DNA of 64,000 nt from Rubritalea tangerina (GTDB lineage Bacteria; Verrucomicrobiota; Verrucomicrobiia; Verrucomicrobiales; Akkermansiaceae). The stretch lies in assembly GCF_042683245.1 (NCBI RefSeq), contig NZ_JBHUJB010000009.1, positions 62,001 to 126,000 on the forward strand. Direction: 5' to 3'. The translations under genes and the position numbers were made by a program. A model generated the notes under the pieces. That model was not told the DNA's origin and ran no database searches. It worked only from the letters and a program-made list of their open reading frames with translations. Every line of letters begins with the position of its first letter. Within the stretch, counting starts at the first letter, position 1. This document shows, in pieces, positions 26,311 to 35,205 of the stretch.

Positions 26311-28278
26311 CTAAAGCTCATCCGGCTGCTTCTGACCAGAAATATTAGACTTCCCAGCCCCTGGACTGCGATCCTTAGCATACCGATCAGCTTCAAGCGC
26401 CGGAAGATGCATCACTACTCCACTACTTCCCCCCTTCACTGGCTCAATCGTGTACCTCAGTGCATAACTCGCCCCCGGCTTGAATTCCTCCAAATGCAAT
26501 AAATAATACTGATTCGGACGCCGTGGCTCCACAGTCGCTGTGTAAACATGCGCATCCTCAGCCACTACCTTGCCATCCTCTAACATTTCAGCTTTGAAGA
26601 TGTGAAAACTCCCCTCACCCTGAGTTCGATGAAATAAAAATTCGTGCAATCCTGCTCTCTTAATCTTCCCATCGAGCGGCAAAATAACAGCCTCTCTCTC
26701 CGCCTTTAACTGAGACCATGAGCCTACTTGCTGAGCAGTTGTCTCCTCTTCCCACCAATAGGGGACTTCACTTGCACTGAGTCTCCCGCGGTGCACTTCT
26801 AAACGCCCCAAGAAATCATTCCAGTCCAGTGACGCCCGCGGTGACCAAAGCGCCTCGGAAAGAGCAGCTCCACGCAGCATAACCTGACGCTGTAAATGGT
26901 CACCCCCACGGATTTTCTCTCCCCAAACACACCCCTGAGCTCCCATAATGCACGCCTTCGCCTCATCGCTCAACCCCGGGATATGTGGCTCAAAATAATA
27001 ACTCTGACTCAATGTCACTGTGTTGGCAGAATAGCCATTAGGATGACTCGCTGAACGCGAATTCGCCCGGTCGTAGTAGAGAGCCGAAACTGGACACAAA
27101 ACCACTTTGTGACCATGCTTAGCAGCTTCCATTCCCGGTTGAACACCACGCCAACTCATAATCGCCAAGCCTTTGTCTGCACCTCCCTCTAACGCTTCAT
27201 CCCACGCAATAGGCTTCTTCCCATATTTACGAATCAAAGCTGACACCCGCCCCACAAAGTGAGCCTGCAAACCATGTAGATCCTTAATCCCATTCTTCTT
27301 CATGAAAGCCTGACAGCCTGCATCATGACGCCACGCCCCCTTCCCAACCTCATCCGCTCCCAAATGAATGTAACTCCCCGGAAAAATAGCACTCAATTCA
27401 CCAAAAACATTGTCCAAAAAGGTATACACTTCTGGATTGGATACATCATACACATTATGCCTCCCTTTTCCGTCTTTCTTCGCCACACACAACTCTGGAT
27501 ACGCCCGAGCCACCGCCCCACTGTGACCAGGCACATCAATCTCCGGCACAATCGTAATCCCCCTCTCCTGCGCATAAGCCACTATCTCTCTCAAGTCCTC
27601 CTGACTGTAGTACTTCCCCTTATTCTGAGATGTCAGCTTCGGATACGCCTTAATCTCCGGCCTCCACCCTTGGTCATCAGTCAAATGCCAATGCAAAACA
27701 TTGAGCTTCACCATTGCCATTGAGTCTAACAGTTTCAACATCTCTTCCTTTGGTTGGAAATGCCTTGAAACATCCACCAAAACCCCACGCCACTCGAAAC
27801 GAGGCTGATCCTGAATCTTAAGCCCAGGAAGCTCCCAACCATTCACAAGTGAGGCCTGCTGACGTTTCGCAAACACCTCCACCGGAGAGAGCTGCCTCAA
27901 TGTTTGAAATCCATAAAATAATCCTGCAGAACTGGCAGCCTGAATTGTAACTCCAGCACTATTAATCTCTAACTGATAGCCTTCACCTGACCCTGACACT
28001 TTCTCAAAAACAACCTGACCGTTCTTACCTACTGGCACCTTCCAACCTGTAACCTTGCGCATCTCAGACGCAAAAAACGCCACCTCATCATCACATCCAC
28101 CAACAGCGCCAAAACTCAGCGCCTCAGAGACGCTAAACGCCCCCTGCTTCGCCTCCATAACCGCCGCCTGTGGAATCAATGCAGGCGACTTCGCCAGAGC
28201 TATAAAATCAGTGCATAACGCGACAGTTGCTGCCACGACCAATCGAGATAGAGAAATAGGTGTCATAATAAGGTGCAT
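26311..28278 (-). CDS. Secreted GH20 beta-N-acetylhexosaminidase
   Basis: About 655 residues from ATG 28278, where GGAG lies 7 nt upstream; the open frame continues to 28293. A signal peptide runs through CTDFIALA. A GH20b-type N-terminal domain precedes the catalytic TIM barrel. Barrel landmarks are RGVLVDVSRHF, LHWHLTDDQGWRPEI and the catalytic Asp-Glu pair in YIHLGADEVGKGAW (near residues 309-310), with further aromatic residues in WGEKI. The C-terminal 150 residues form an unassigned beta domain. GH20 enzymes remove terminal GlcNAc or GalNAc from chitin-like or glycoprotein glycans by substrate-assisted catalysis. With three sulfatases in the window, aminosugar glycan use is likely. Confidence 0.95.
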   Translation of the reverse strand: MHLIMTPISLSRLVVAATVALCTDFIALAKSPALIPQAAVMEAKQGAFSVSEALSFGAVGGCDDEVAFFASEMRKVTGWKVPVGKNGQVVFEKVSGSGEGYQLEINSAGVTIQAASSAGLFYGFQTLRQLSPVEVFAKRQQASLVNGWELPGLKIQDQPRFEWRGVLVDVSRHFQPKEEMLKLLDSMAMVKLNVLHWHLTDDQGWRPEIKAYPKLTSQNKGKYYSQEDLREIVAYAQERGITIVPEIDVPGHSGAVARAYPELCVAKKDGKGRHNVYDVSNPEVYTFLDNVFGELSAIFPGSYIHLGADEVGKGAWRHDAGCQAFMKKNGIKDLHGLQAHFVGRVSALIRKYGKKPIAWDEALEGGADKGLAIMSWRGVQPGMEAAKHGHKVVLCPVSALYYDRANSRSASHPNGYSANTVTLSQSYYFEPHIPGLSDEAKACIMGAQGCVWGEKIRGGDHLQRQVMLRGAALSEALWSPRASLDWNDFLGRLEVHRGRLSASEVPYWWEEETTAQQVGSWSQLKAEREAVILPLDGKIKRAGLHEFLFHRTQGEGSFHIFKAEMLEDGKVVAEDAHVYTATVEPRRPNQYYLLHLEEFKPGASYALRYTIEPVKGGSSGVVMHLPALEADRYAKDRSPGAGKSNISGQKQPDEL

Positions 28279-28370
28279 GTCACAGCTCCACACACCATCA
28301 ATGGTGCAGCATAGCTGTGATCTAAACCTTACCTAGCCCTCACTCGCGTCAAAGAAATAGCCACCTCACT

Positions 28371-28391
28371 CCATGCTGAAATTCAGCATGG
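28371..28391. promoter_or_regulatory. Perfect 21-bp dyad, likely operator upstream of GH20
   Basis: Ten-base arms CCATGCTGAA and TTCAGCATGG surround a single central A. The dyad lies 92 nt upstream of the GH20 start. The odd centre and full symmetry fit a binding site for a dimeric LacI- or GntR-type regulator better than an RNA hairpin. The rest of the gene-free stretch 28279-28652 shows nothing else recognisable. Confidence 0.5.
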
Positions 28392-28652
28392 TTGCACTCA
28401 TTCTATCAATGAACGTATCGAAACATCCGTACGGTCAAATTGCCACCCACCTTCCCCTACATAGAACAAGCCCCCGCTCCTTTTCATTCAGAAAAATACA
28501 CGTGAAATCACTAAGGCCACCTACTGGGGAATTTATTCGTAGTAGTAATACAAATAAAGTACGAATCACAATAGCACCTAACACTTGTTAGAACACTCTT
28601 GTTACTACCTCCTCCACCCTTAACAAACCGAAGATGGTGACCTACTCCACAC

Positions 28653-28681
28653 AAAAAATGAGCACCGATTTAGGTGCTCAT
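28653..28681 (-). terminator. Rho-independent terminator of the TonB/ExbBD/def operon
   Basis: On the minus strand a perfect 9-bp stem (ATGAGCACC / GGTGCTCAT, 5-nt loop) is followed by TTTTTT. It lies 17 nt after the def stop. Confidence 0.88.
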
Positions 28682-28697
28682 CTGCCATTCCACTCTA

Positions 28698-29276
28698 TTA
28701 CGCGTCCTCTCTTTGAGAGGGGTACTCCCACTTTGTCTCAGCGAGATTCTTAAGCTTCCTTTTCAGGCGAGCCTTTGTGGTAGAGCTAATACGATCAGTA
28801 AATAAAATCCCATTGAGGTGATCGACCTCATGCTGAATTGCTCGTGAACACAATCCGTCAGTCTCCACAACAAGCACTGATCCATCCAGTTGAGGTAAAG
28901 TCGCTTTGACTATCGACTTCCTTTTCACTTTCGCCCGAATCTCTTGAATACTCAAACAGCCCTCCATCTCGTTTTCATGAGGGCCAGAAAGTTCGAGCTC
29001 TGGATTAATGAAAATCAGCGGCATGTAGTCCTCCATCTTTGCATCTTCACCGTTCACCTTAAAAAAGCTCACGCACTCTGGGTCGTGGGAGGTGTCGACA
29101 ATCGCTAAACGAATATCAGCCCCCACTTGCGGTGCCGCTAAGCCAACCCCCTCTGCATCATTCATGGTGACAATCATATCCTGCACAAAGCTCTCTAACT
29201 CAGCATCAACCTTCTCAACTGGCTTACACTTCTTACGGAGCACAGGCTCGCCTAACTGCATTATATCTAAAATCAT
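28698..29276 (-). CDS. def: Peptide deformylase
   Basis: A 192-residue cytosolic metalloenzyme that removes the N-formyl group from nascent proteins. All three motifs are present: GVGLAAPQVG (motif I, near 43-52), EGCLSIQEI (motif II, the Cys being a metal ligand) and QHEVDHLNG (motif III, HExxH-type with two His ligands). The length is normal. Its ATG overlaps the exbD stop as ATGA, so it is translated as the last gene of the TonB/ExbB/ExbD unit, and a strong terminator follows. Motif II has CLSI rather than the Gram-positive CLSV and fits the type I class. Confidence 0.97.
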   Translation of the reverse strand: MILDIMQLGEPVLRKKCKPVEKVDAELESFVQDMIVTMNDAEGVGLAAPQVGADIRLAIVDTSHDPECVSFFKVNGEDAKMEDYMPLIFINPELELSGPHENEMEGCLSIQEIRAKVKRKSIVKATLPQLDGSVLVVETDGLCSRAIQHEVDHLNGILFTDRISSTTKARLKRKLKNLAETKWEYPSQREDA

Positions 29277-29695
29277 GAATCTGTTTGTTGCTTTGAATCG
29301 CGGACGCGGGTCGGGAGATTAGACTCGAAGCCTGCACGGGTCAATGCCTCTGATACCATAATCATCTGCTCCAAGCGCACCTGCTTATCCATTTCTAATT
29401 CCAACTTCCGATTCTCCGTCTTCAACTGCGCCAAATACCCATCGAGCATACTCTCATGAATACGCACACTATCGAGCGTGATCTCCCCATCCTTTGATAA
29501 GGCCAGTACAGAACGAATATCCTGCACCTGCTTCGTAGGCATGTCCCCAACCACTGGCATCGAAATATCTAAAATCGTGCGCTTCTGCTTGGGCTGCATC
29601 GTCACAATGAAGAAAATCAATAGAATCACTAAGATATCAATCAGCGACACTATCGGAATCGCGGGAATCGGCTTTCTTGGTCTGTAAAATTGCAT
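29273..29695 (-). CDS. ExbD/TolR-family proton-channel protein
   Basis: A 140-residue single-pass inner-membrane protein: a short cytosolic N-terminus (MQFYRPRKPIPAIP), one transmembrane segment with the proton-relay Asp in SLIDILVILLIFFIVT (near residues 18-33), and a periplasmic domain ending KQQTDS. It partners the ExbB-like protein encoded 21 bp upstream to energise TonB- or TolA-type transfer. The pairing with a 402-residue TonB-like protein favours the Exb role over Tol. It overlaps def by 4 nt. Confidence 0.92.
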   Translation of the reverse strand: MQFYRPRKPIPAIPIVSLIDILVILLIFFIVTMQPKQKRTILDISMPVVGDMPTKQVQDIRSVLALSKDGEITLDSVRIHESMLDGYLAQLKTENRKLELEMDKQVRLEQMIMVSEALTRAGFESNLPTRVRDSKQQTDS

Positions 29696-29716
29696 GAGCT
29701 CTTCAGGTGCTGTCGC

Positions 29717-30391
29717 TTAAGCCTTCTCCTCCCCACCATCATCAGAAACCGCATTCACTAAATTGCCAACCACTACCTCTAACTGCGAGGCATAGGTCTC
29801 AATCTTACGGTTAAAAATACTATGACCGATCACTGCCGGCACAGCTACAGCGAGACCGGCAATCGTAGTCGTGAGAGCCTCAGCAACCCCAGCAGCCATG
29901 ATGCTCATCTTAATATCACCCATCGAACTCATCCCATCAAACACCGTCGTGATGCCACTTGCCGTCCCCAAAAGCCCAAGCATTGGAGCAACAACAATCA
30001 CCACATCTAAGATCCCTATCCCACCTTGCAATTTCACGATCTCTTCATGCGCCTTCGCCTGTACAGCATCTCGAATTTTGGGGCCAGAGTGCTCACTGCG
30101 CTGCACCACCACCTGTGACAAACGAGCCAAAACCGAACGCCCTTCACCAGATTGTTGGGCCACACGTGCATAGGCACTGTCATCCCCATGATTGGCAGCC
30201 ACGTCGATATCCTTCTTCAAATCCTCAGGAAGCACCCGCTTACGCCCTAAATCCAATGCCTTGTACACGATCACTGCCACCGTCAACACAGAACAAAATG
30301 TCAGCACGTACATGATAATCCCGCCCTTATCATAAAATTCTGAAATCTTTGCGAGACCCTGAGCCTCTGCGAGTAAGTGATGCATGTTCAT
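29717..30391 (-). CDS. MotA/TolQ/ExbB-family proton channel
   Basis: A 224-residue inner-membrane protein with three hydrophobic segments (near 27-48, 127-150 and 172-195). The conserved core is GGIGILDVVIVVAPMLGLLGTASGI, followed by AGVAEALTTTIAGLAVAVPAVIGHSIFNRK, the MotA/ExbB signature. It forms a pentamer around an ExbD dimer and channels protons to drive TonB. ATG 30391 or the ATG two codons later may be used. It lies between the TonB-like gene (21 bp) and exbD (21 bp). Confidence 0.94.
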   Translation of the reverse strand: MNMHHLLAEAQGLAKISEFYDKGGIIMYVLTFCSVLTVAVIVYKALDLGRKRVLPEDLKKDIDVAANHGDDSAYARVAQQSGEGRSVLARLSQVVVQRSEHSGPKIRDAVQAKAHEEIVKLQGGIGILDVVIVVAPMLGLLGTASGITTVFDGMSSMGDIKMSIMAAGVAEALTTTIAGLAVAVPAVIGHSIFNRKIETYASQLEVVVGNLVNAVSDDGGEEKA

Positions 30392-30412
30392 GTCGGTGTT
30401 CTTATTTAAATG

Positions 30413-31621
30413 TTAAAATTGAAATGAAATCGTAATCTCCACGGGATCCCCCGCCAGTTCTTGCTTCAGCGCTGCAGGCATCTTCGGAATCTTTGCCCGT
30501 GATATCGCTTGTATAGTAATGCCCTTTTGGATCTCTGAGCCCTGAAGTTCTTGGAGAATGTTAATGTCGCGCACCTTCCCATTGTCGTATACGTACCAAC
30601 GTACTTGCAACAAGCCAGGCTTAATCAAATCCGGATTCTGCCCAACGCGTCGGTACCATTCTTTCGCAATCGAGTTATGCACCGACTTCTTGTACTTGCC
30701 TAGCGGGGTCGCTTCAGTATCCAGCGATGACACCCCACCACGGCGTGAGATAGAACCTACCATTTTACTCGCCTCAACCTCAGGACGAAACCCTGGCTGC
30801 GAAGACCTCTCAATCGGCATGATCGGCTTCGTTCTCTGTTTTGGTTTGGGCTTATCCTTCCCCTTGGCTACCTCTTTTGGTCTCTGCTCTTTTTGACTCT
30901 CGCTGTCCGCTTTCCCCTTATTGCTCTCCGGCAAATCTGTAATCGGATCAGCTGACTTCAGCTCAGATGGGAGCTTGTTAACTGCCTCTAAGTAATCAGC
31001 TAACGGCACTCGGGACCCCGCCAGCGGTTTCCCCGCATCCATTTGCTCCACTTTCTGGTTCTGGCTGTCGTCATTCGAAGAATTCTCCGCAACACTCTCC
31101 ACCTCAGAAGGACTAGGAATCTCCGTCGGAACCGGCTCAGTTGGCTTCGAAGGCTTGCCTAAATTCTCATTCTCTAAACTTCCGTCCTGATAGCTAGAAG
31201 CTAAACTCGTCCGTTGCTTGTCTTTCCCTCGTACCGAGGGCATCTCTGGGGCACCTGCAACAGCATCTGCAGTACTCTGAGCTACCGTGTCTGCATCACC
31301 ATAAAATTTCGCATCTTTCGGCTTCTCCTGAGGCTGTTCATCTGTCGTACGATTATAGCGTTGCTTATCCGCAACCTTTGGTGGAGGTGGTGTCTGTTCC
31401 TCCGGTTTGGGAGCCGGCGGCGTGGGCAAAGGTTCGGGACGTGCTACAAAGCGGAAGCTCATCACTGGCTCAGTCTCAGCTGTCTGCTCCACCATCTCCT
31501 TATGTGCCTTCTTTGGGAACAGCACGCGCATGATCGCATCCTGAGTCAGCACCCCAGCCACGATCAAATGCAGCAGCACCGCTACTGTCACACCCGCTAT
31601 CTTGATCTTGGCATCACTCAT
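30413..31621 (-). CDS. TonB-like energy transducer
   Basis: A 402-residue protein: cytosolic tip (MSDAKIKIAG), a transmembrane helix near 10-30 (VTVAVLLHLIVAGVL), a long Pro-, Glu- and Lys-rich periplasmic spacer of about 250 residues (PPAPKPEEQTPPPPKV and further), and a C-terminal TonB/TolA-like domain of about 90 residues (YKKSVHNSIAKEWYRRVGQNPD onward). The order TonB, ExbB, ExbD in one unit matches a TonB energy-transduction complex. Outer-membrane TonB-dependent transporters are not in this window. The C-terminal domain has TolA-like features as well, so TolA cannot be excluded. Confidence 0.85.
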   Translation of the reverse strand: MSDAKIKIAGVTVAVLLHLIVAGVLTQDAIMRVLFPKKAHKEMVEQTAETEPVMSFRFVARPEPLPTPPAPKPEEQTPPPPKVADKQRYNRTTDEQPQEKPKDAKFYGDADTVAQSTADAVAGAPEMPSVRGKDKQRTSLASSYQDGSLENENLGKPSKPTEPVPTEIPSPSEVESVAENSSNDDSQNQKVEQMDAGKPLAGSRVPLADYLEAVNKLPSELKSADPITDLPESNKGKADSESQKEQRPKEVAKGKDKPKPKQRTKPIMPIERSSQPGFRPEVEASKMVGSISRRGGVSSLDTEATPLGKYKKSVHNSIAKEWYRRVGQNPDLIKPGLLQVRWYVYDNGKVRDINILQELQGSEIQKGITIQAISRAKIPKMPAALKQELAGDPVEITISFQF

Positions 31622-31700
31622 ACTCCGAAAGCCCCACTAAACTGGAGGATTTTCCAGAAAACGCAACCAGTTAGTTCACACGCTCTGAGCAACAAATACG

Positions 31701-32324
31701 TCACATCACATGCACAAGCAAAACCACGGCCATGGCAATCAATGCCAATCCAAACATCATATCGACCCACTTAGCCACCTTGTTATACCAGCTCTGCACC
31801 CAATCCCATTGCAACAATAGCACCCAGAAACTCCATAAAATCAAACCCTCCACCCAGATACTCGTCCACAGTACCCACGGCCACCATCCCCCTTCATTCA
31901 AGGCCAAAAACGGCGTCACTACCCCCGCTAAAAAAACCATCACCTTCGGATTCAACAAATTGCACAAAAAACCGCGCCTCCAATGCCCCCACACCCCCAG
32001 TCCACAAGCACTTCCAGCGTTCCACTCCAATCCCTTTTCTACCAGAGAATGCCTCAGCAAGCTAACGCCAAGATAACTCAAATAAATCGCAGCTAGACTG
32101 CCCAACACCAAGCTCAACACGCCACTCTCCGCCATAAGGGTAGCGACCCCAGCTACCGCAATGCCACCATGAACCACTAGGCCACAAGCTATCCCCAAGG
32201 CTGTCATCAACCCCGCTGACTTCCCCTCCGAGAGTGCAGTGCGAGTCAACAAAACCATGTCTGGACCAGGGGAAAATTGCCCCAGTCCCATGACCAATAA
32301 AAATGTCAGCCAGTCCAGCACCAC
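31701..32324 (-). CDS. LysE/RhtB-family amino acid exporter
   Basis: A 207-residue inner-membrane protein with about six hydrophobic segments. The family-specific motif GQFSPGPDMVLLTRTAL near residues 15-31 is intact, followed by GKSAGLMTALGIACGLVVH. These proteins export amino acids such as homoserine, threonine or lysine or related metabolites, and the substrate cannot be read here. It lies 80 bp upstream of the TonB-like gene and 47 bp downstream of the RapA gene on the same strand, so it may be transcribed with either. Confidence 0.92.
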   Translation of the reverse strand: MVLDWLTFLLVMGLGQFSPGPDMVLLTRTALSEGKSAGLMTALGIACGLVVHGGIAVAGVATLMAESGVLSLVLGSLAAIYLSYLGVSLLRHSLVEKGLEWNAGSACGLGVWGHWRRGFLCNLLNPKVMVFLAGVVTPFLALNEGGWWPWVLWTSIWVEGLILWSFWVLLLQWDWVQSWYNKVAKWVDMMFGLALIAMAVVLLVHVM

Positions 32325-32371
32325 ATGACCCTAAACCTCACCATTCCCCATTGACCAGTGCAGACTTATTC

Positions 32372-35092
32372 CTATTGCAGCGCTGTTTCCTTCCAAATCA
32401 TGCGAATGGCGTCCGGACGCAGTCGCGCCTGAACAATCACCTCCTCTAAGGCATCCCGATGTTCCTCAAGAGCGTTCACTTCCTCTTCGCCAATCATCGG
32501 ATTGGTCTCGGCTAAACGCTTCAACCTCTCAATCTCCCCCTTAAGCTGCTTGCGCATCTCACGCTTGGCTTTAGCCACAATCCCCTTCAGCTCAACCACT
32601 GCAATGCCCTCAAGCTGCTCGAGCATCTTTGGCAACAATGTGGTTTTAACCACCGGCTTATCCAACAACTTGCGCACCCCTCCTTTACGTAACTTGGCTT
32701 GAGCCAATGCCTTGTCCTGCGACAAATCATTACCCTCGTGATCCACTGCCACACGAATCGGTGTCGCAGGTAAAAAACGATCCACATGCAGCTCGCCTGG
32801 CGCCAATGCCTCCACTATAAAATAACTCTCCAATAAAATCTTCTTCTCCCCAGGTGCTTCCCAGACTCCAAATGCCGAATTCCCTAACTCCGTGCCAAGC
32901 ATACAATCAAAACACGCCCTAACAATTGGGTGATCAATGCTTAAAAACTGTAATTCTTCACGACTCAATGCCACCGACCTATCAAAGGTCACGCTCATCC
33001 CCTCGTCAGGAATGTCAGGAAATGCATCTGTTGTTATCTTGCCCGGCTTTAATAAATAATTCCTATCCTCAAGATCTTCTACCTCGACACCAAATTGATC
33101 CAACATGCGAATTATAAAGTCCTCAAAATGCGGATCTTTATCCATCTTCGCTATCTCTTTGATGATCTTTTTCGCCCTCTCTGGGTGATGTGAATTAATC
33201 TCTAACAACCTGTCGTAACCCTCAGAGAGCTTCTCACCAACTTCCAGCTTCTTCGCCTGAGTCTCCGCAATCACTGCATCCAAAGCATCACTATCTAACG
33301 ATTCACTCGCTTCGACCAGCTGATCATAAACATGGTGATACACTTCAGTCACACCGTGAACATTCTGCTCAAATGCCCCTAAGCCCTCATGATACCAACG
33401 TGCCCAAACCTCTTCAGGTCCATCCAACAAATAAGGCACATGGATGTTAATAGTTTCAGTCTGACCAATGCGATCCAAGCGCCCGATGCGTTGCTCCAAC
33501 AATTCTGGATCTTCGGGCAAATCTAATAACACCAAATGGTGAGCAAACTGGAAATTGCGCCCCTCACTCCCGATCTCAGAACACAACAATAACTGAGCCC
33601 CACCAGCCTCGGCAAAATACGCTGCATTCCTATCACGCTGGTTCAAGCTTAAGTCCTCATGAAAATGCGCTATATTGATTTGGATACGATCGAGCAATGC
33701 CTCAGACAGCTCCTCAACAAGCTCTTTGGTATGACAAATTAAGAGAACCTTTTCATCACCTACTTGCCCAATCAACTCAACTAACCAATCTAACTTTTCT
33801 TGGTAGTCTTCTCCCGCAATCGGCTCCAAATGCGCTTTGCGCTCAGGGAACCCATCCAAATTCTGTCGCGTATTTCGGAACATCACCCTGCCTGTACCAA
33901 AACTATCCACCAAGGACTCCACCAAGGCTTCTTGCTCAGCTTCCCCACCCGCAGCCAATGCTTTCACACTCTCCGAATATCCATCAAAGGCACTAAACTC
34001 CACAGCCTCACCCGCTTCTATCTTCTCTACGAGACGCGCTACTTCCCCATACCCCTCAGATTCCTCAATGAATCCATCGAGATCACAAAACCTTTCAGGA
34101 TCTAACAAACGCAGTCGAGCAAAATGCCCCACCACACCGAGCTGCTGTGGCGTCGCTGTCAGCAACAATAATGAATTCACGATCCAAGCAAAAGACTCCA
34201 CAAGCGCATACTCCCAGCTCATTTCGTCTCGATTCCACTCAAGGTGGTGAGCCTCATCGACAATCAATAAATCCCAACCTGCCTCCCGCGCTTGCTCAGC
34301 TCGTTCCTCATTGTACGCAAGAAAATCAACACTCGCGATCACTAGCTGACTATCCAGAAAAGGATTACCCTCCGGGTCGTTCTCCTGAATCGATGCACAC
34401 CTTTCCTCATCAAAGATGCTGAAAAGCATATTAAATCGACGCAGCAGCTCCACAAACCATTGGTTAATTAATGGCTCTGGCAACAAGATCAACACTCGGT
34501 CAGCGCGCCCCGTCAGGTGCAATCGATGCATGATCATACACGCCTCAATCGTCTTCCCTAACCCAACTTCATCCGCTAACAAAACCCTCGGCATCAATCG
34601 CTTCGCCACTTCATCCACAATGGAAATCTGATGCGGCAGCAAGTCGGTCCTCCCCCCCACATAGCCACGCAACGGACTTTTTCGAATCTGATGCTGACGG
34701 TACAAAGCCTCTGCTCTCAAACGAAACACAGAGTTCTCATCCACTTGCGCACCAAAAAGCCTATCCTGTGGCTTATTAAATCCCATGTGGTCAGATAACA
34801 TCGCCTCCGGAACCTCAGATCCACCGTCACATAAATAAATCACTAAGCCACTGGCCTCCTTGGTAGCATTGACGACCAATTCCTCACCCTCATGGGTCAA
34901 AATTACCTCCCCCTTCTTAAAGATCACACGTCTCAAAGGAGCACTCTCACGTGCATAACAACGCGCCTCCTCAGCCGCTGGAAATAATATCTCCACCGTG
35001 GCATGCTCGACCTTCAGTATCATTCCCAAACCCATTTCAGGCTCAGAATCACTTACCCATCTCTGCCCCGGTATGATCTCTACTCTTTCCAT
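32372..35092 (-). CDS. rapA: RNA polymerase-associated ATPase RapA (SNF2 family)
   Basis: A 906-residue Swi2/Snf2-type protein near the length of RapA (about 970 residues). An N-terminal region of about 100 residues with a beta-rich Tudor-like pattern (GQRWVSDSEPEMGLGMILKVE, SAPLRRVIF) precedes the motor: LLADEVGLGKTIEA (Walker A), then IVDEAHHL (motif II) and LLLTATPQQLG. The second lobe has GRNFQFAHHLVLLDLPEDPE and QRIGRLDRIGQT (motif VI). RapA recycles stalled RNA polymerase. The C-terminal RapA-specific region follows and ends with a charged coiled coil. The start ATG at 35092 fits the RapA opening. Confidence 0.93.
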   Translation of the reverse strand: MERVEIIPGQRWVSDSEPEMGLGMILKVEHATVEILFPAAEEARCYARESAPLRRVIFKKGEVILTHEGEELVVNATKEASGLVIYLCDGGSEVPEAMLSDHMGFNKPQDRLFGAQVDENSVFRLRAEALYRQHQIRKSPLRGYVGGRTDLLPHQISIVDEVAKRLMPRVLLADEVGLGKTIEACMIMHRLHLTGRADRVLILLPEPLINQWFVELLRRFNMLFSIFDEERCASIQENDPEGNPFLDSQLVIASVDFLAYNEERAEQAREAGWDLLIVDEAHHLEWNRDEMSWEYALVESFAWIVNSLLLLTATPQQLGVVGHFARLRLLDPERFCDLDGFIEESEGYGEVARLVEKIEAGEAVEFSAFDGYSESVKALAAGGEAEQEALVESLVDSFGTGRVMFRNTRQNLDGFPERKAHLEPIAGEDYQEKLDWLVELIGQVGDEKVLLICHTKELVEELSEALLDRIQINIAHFHEDLSLNQRDRNAAYFAEAGGAQLLLCSEIGSEGRNFQFAHHLVLLDLPEDPELLEQRIGRLDRIGQTETINIHVPYLLDGPEEVWARWYHEGLGAFEQNVHGVTEVYHHVYDQLVEASESLDSDALDAVIAETQAKKLEVGEKLSEGYDRLLEINSHHPERAKKIIKEIAKMDKDPHFEDFIIRMLDQFGVEVEDLEDRNYLLKPGKITTDAFPDIPDEGMSVTFDRSVALSREELQFLSIDHPIVRACFDCMLGTELGNSAFGVWEAPGEKKILLESYFIVEALAPGELHVDRFLPATPIRVAVDHEGNDLSQDKALAQAKLRKGGVRKLLDKPVVKTTLLPKMLEQLEGIAVVELKGIVAKAKREMRKQLKGEIERLKRLAETNPMIGEEEVNALEEHRDALEEVIVQARLRPDAIRMIWKETALQ

Positions 35093-35205
35093 AAATGCGG
35101 ACGCGCAAGCTACTCACCATCACCCACTGTGCAATCATTTTTTGAACCCACTTTAGCCCCCAAGCAACAACCTCCGAAATCCCAACCCCTTAGAACAATT
35201 TCTAA

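Noticed and set aside
28373..28591. Small plus-strand open frame in the GH20 upstream region
   Set aside because: It begins inside the 21-bp dyad and has no ribosome-binding site or recognisable pattern.
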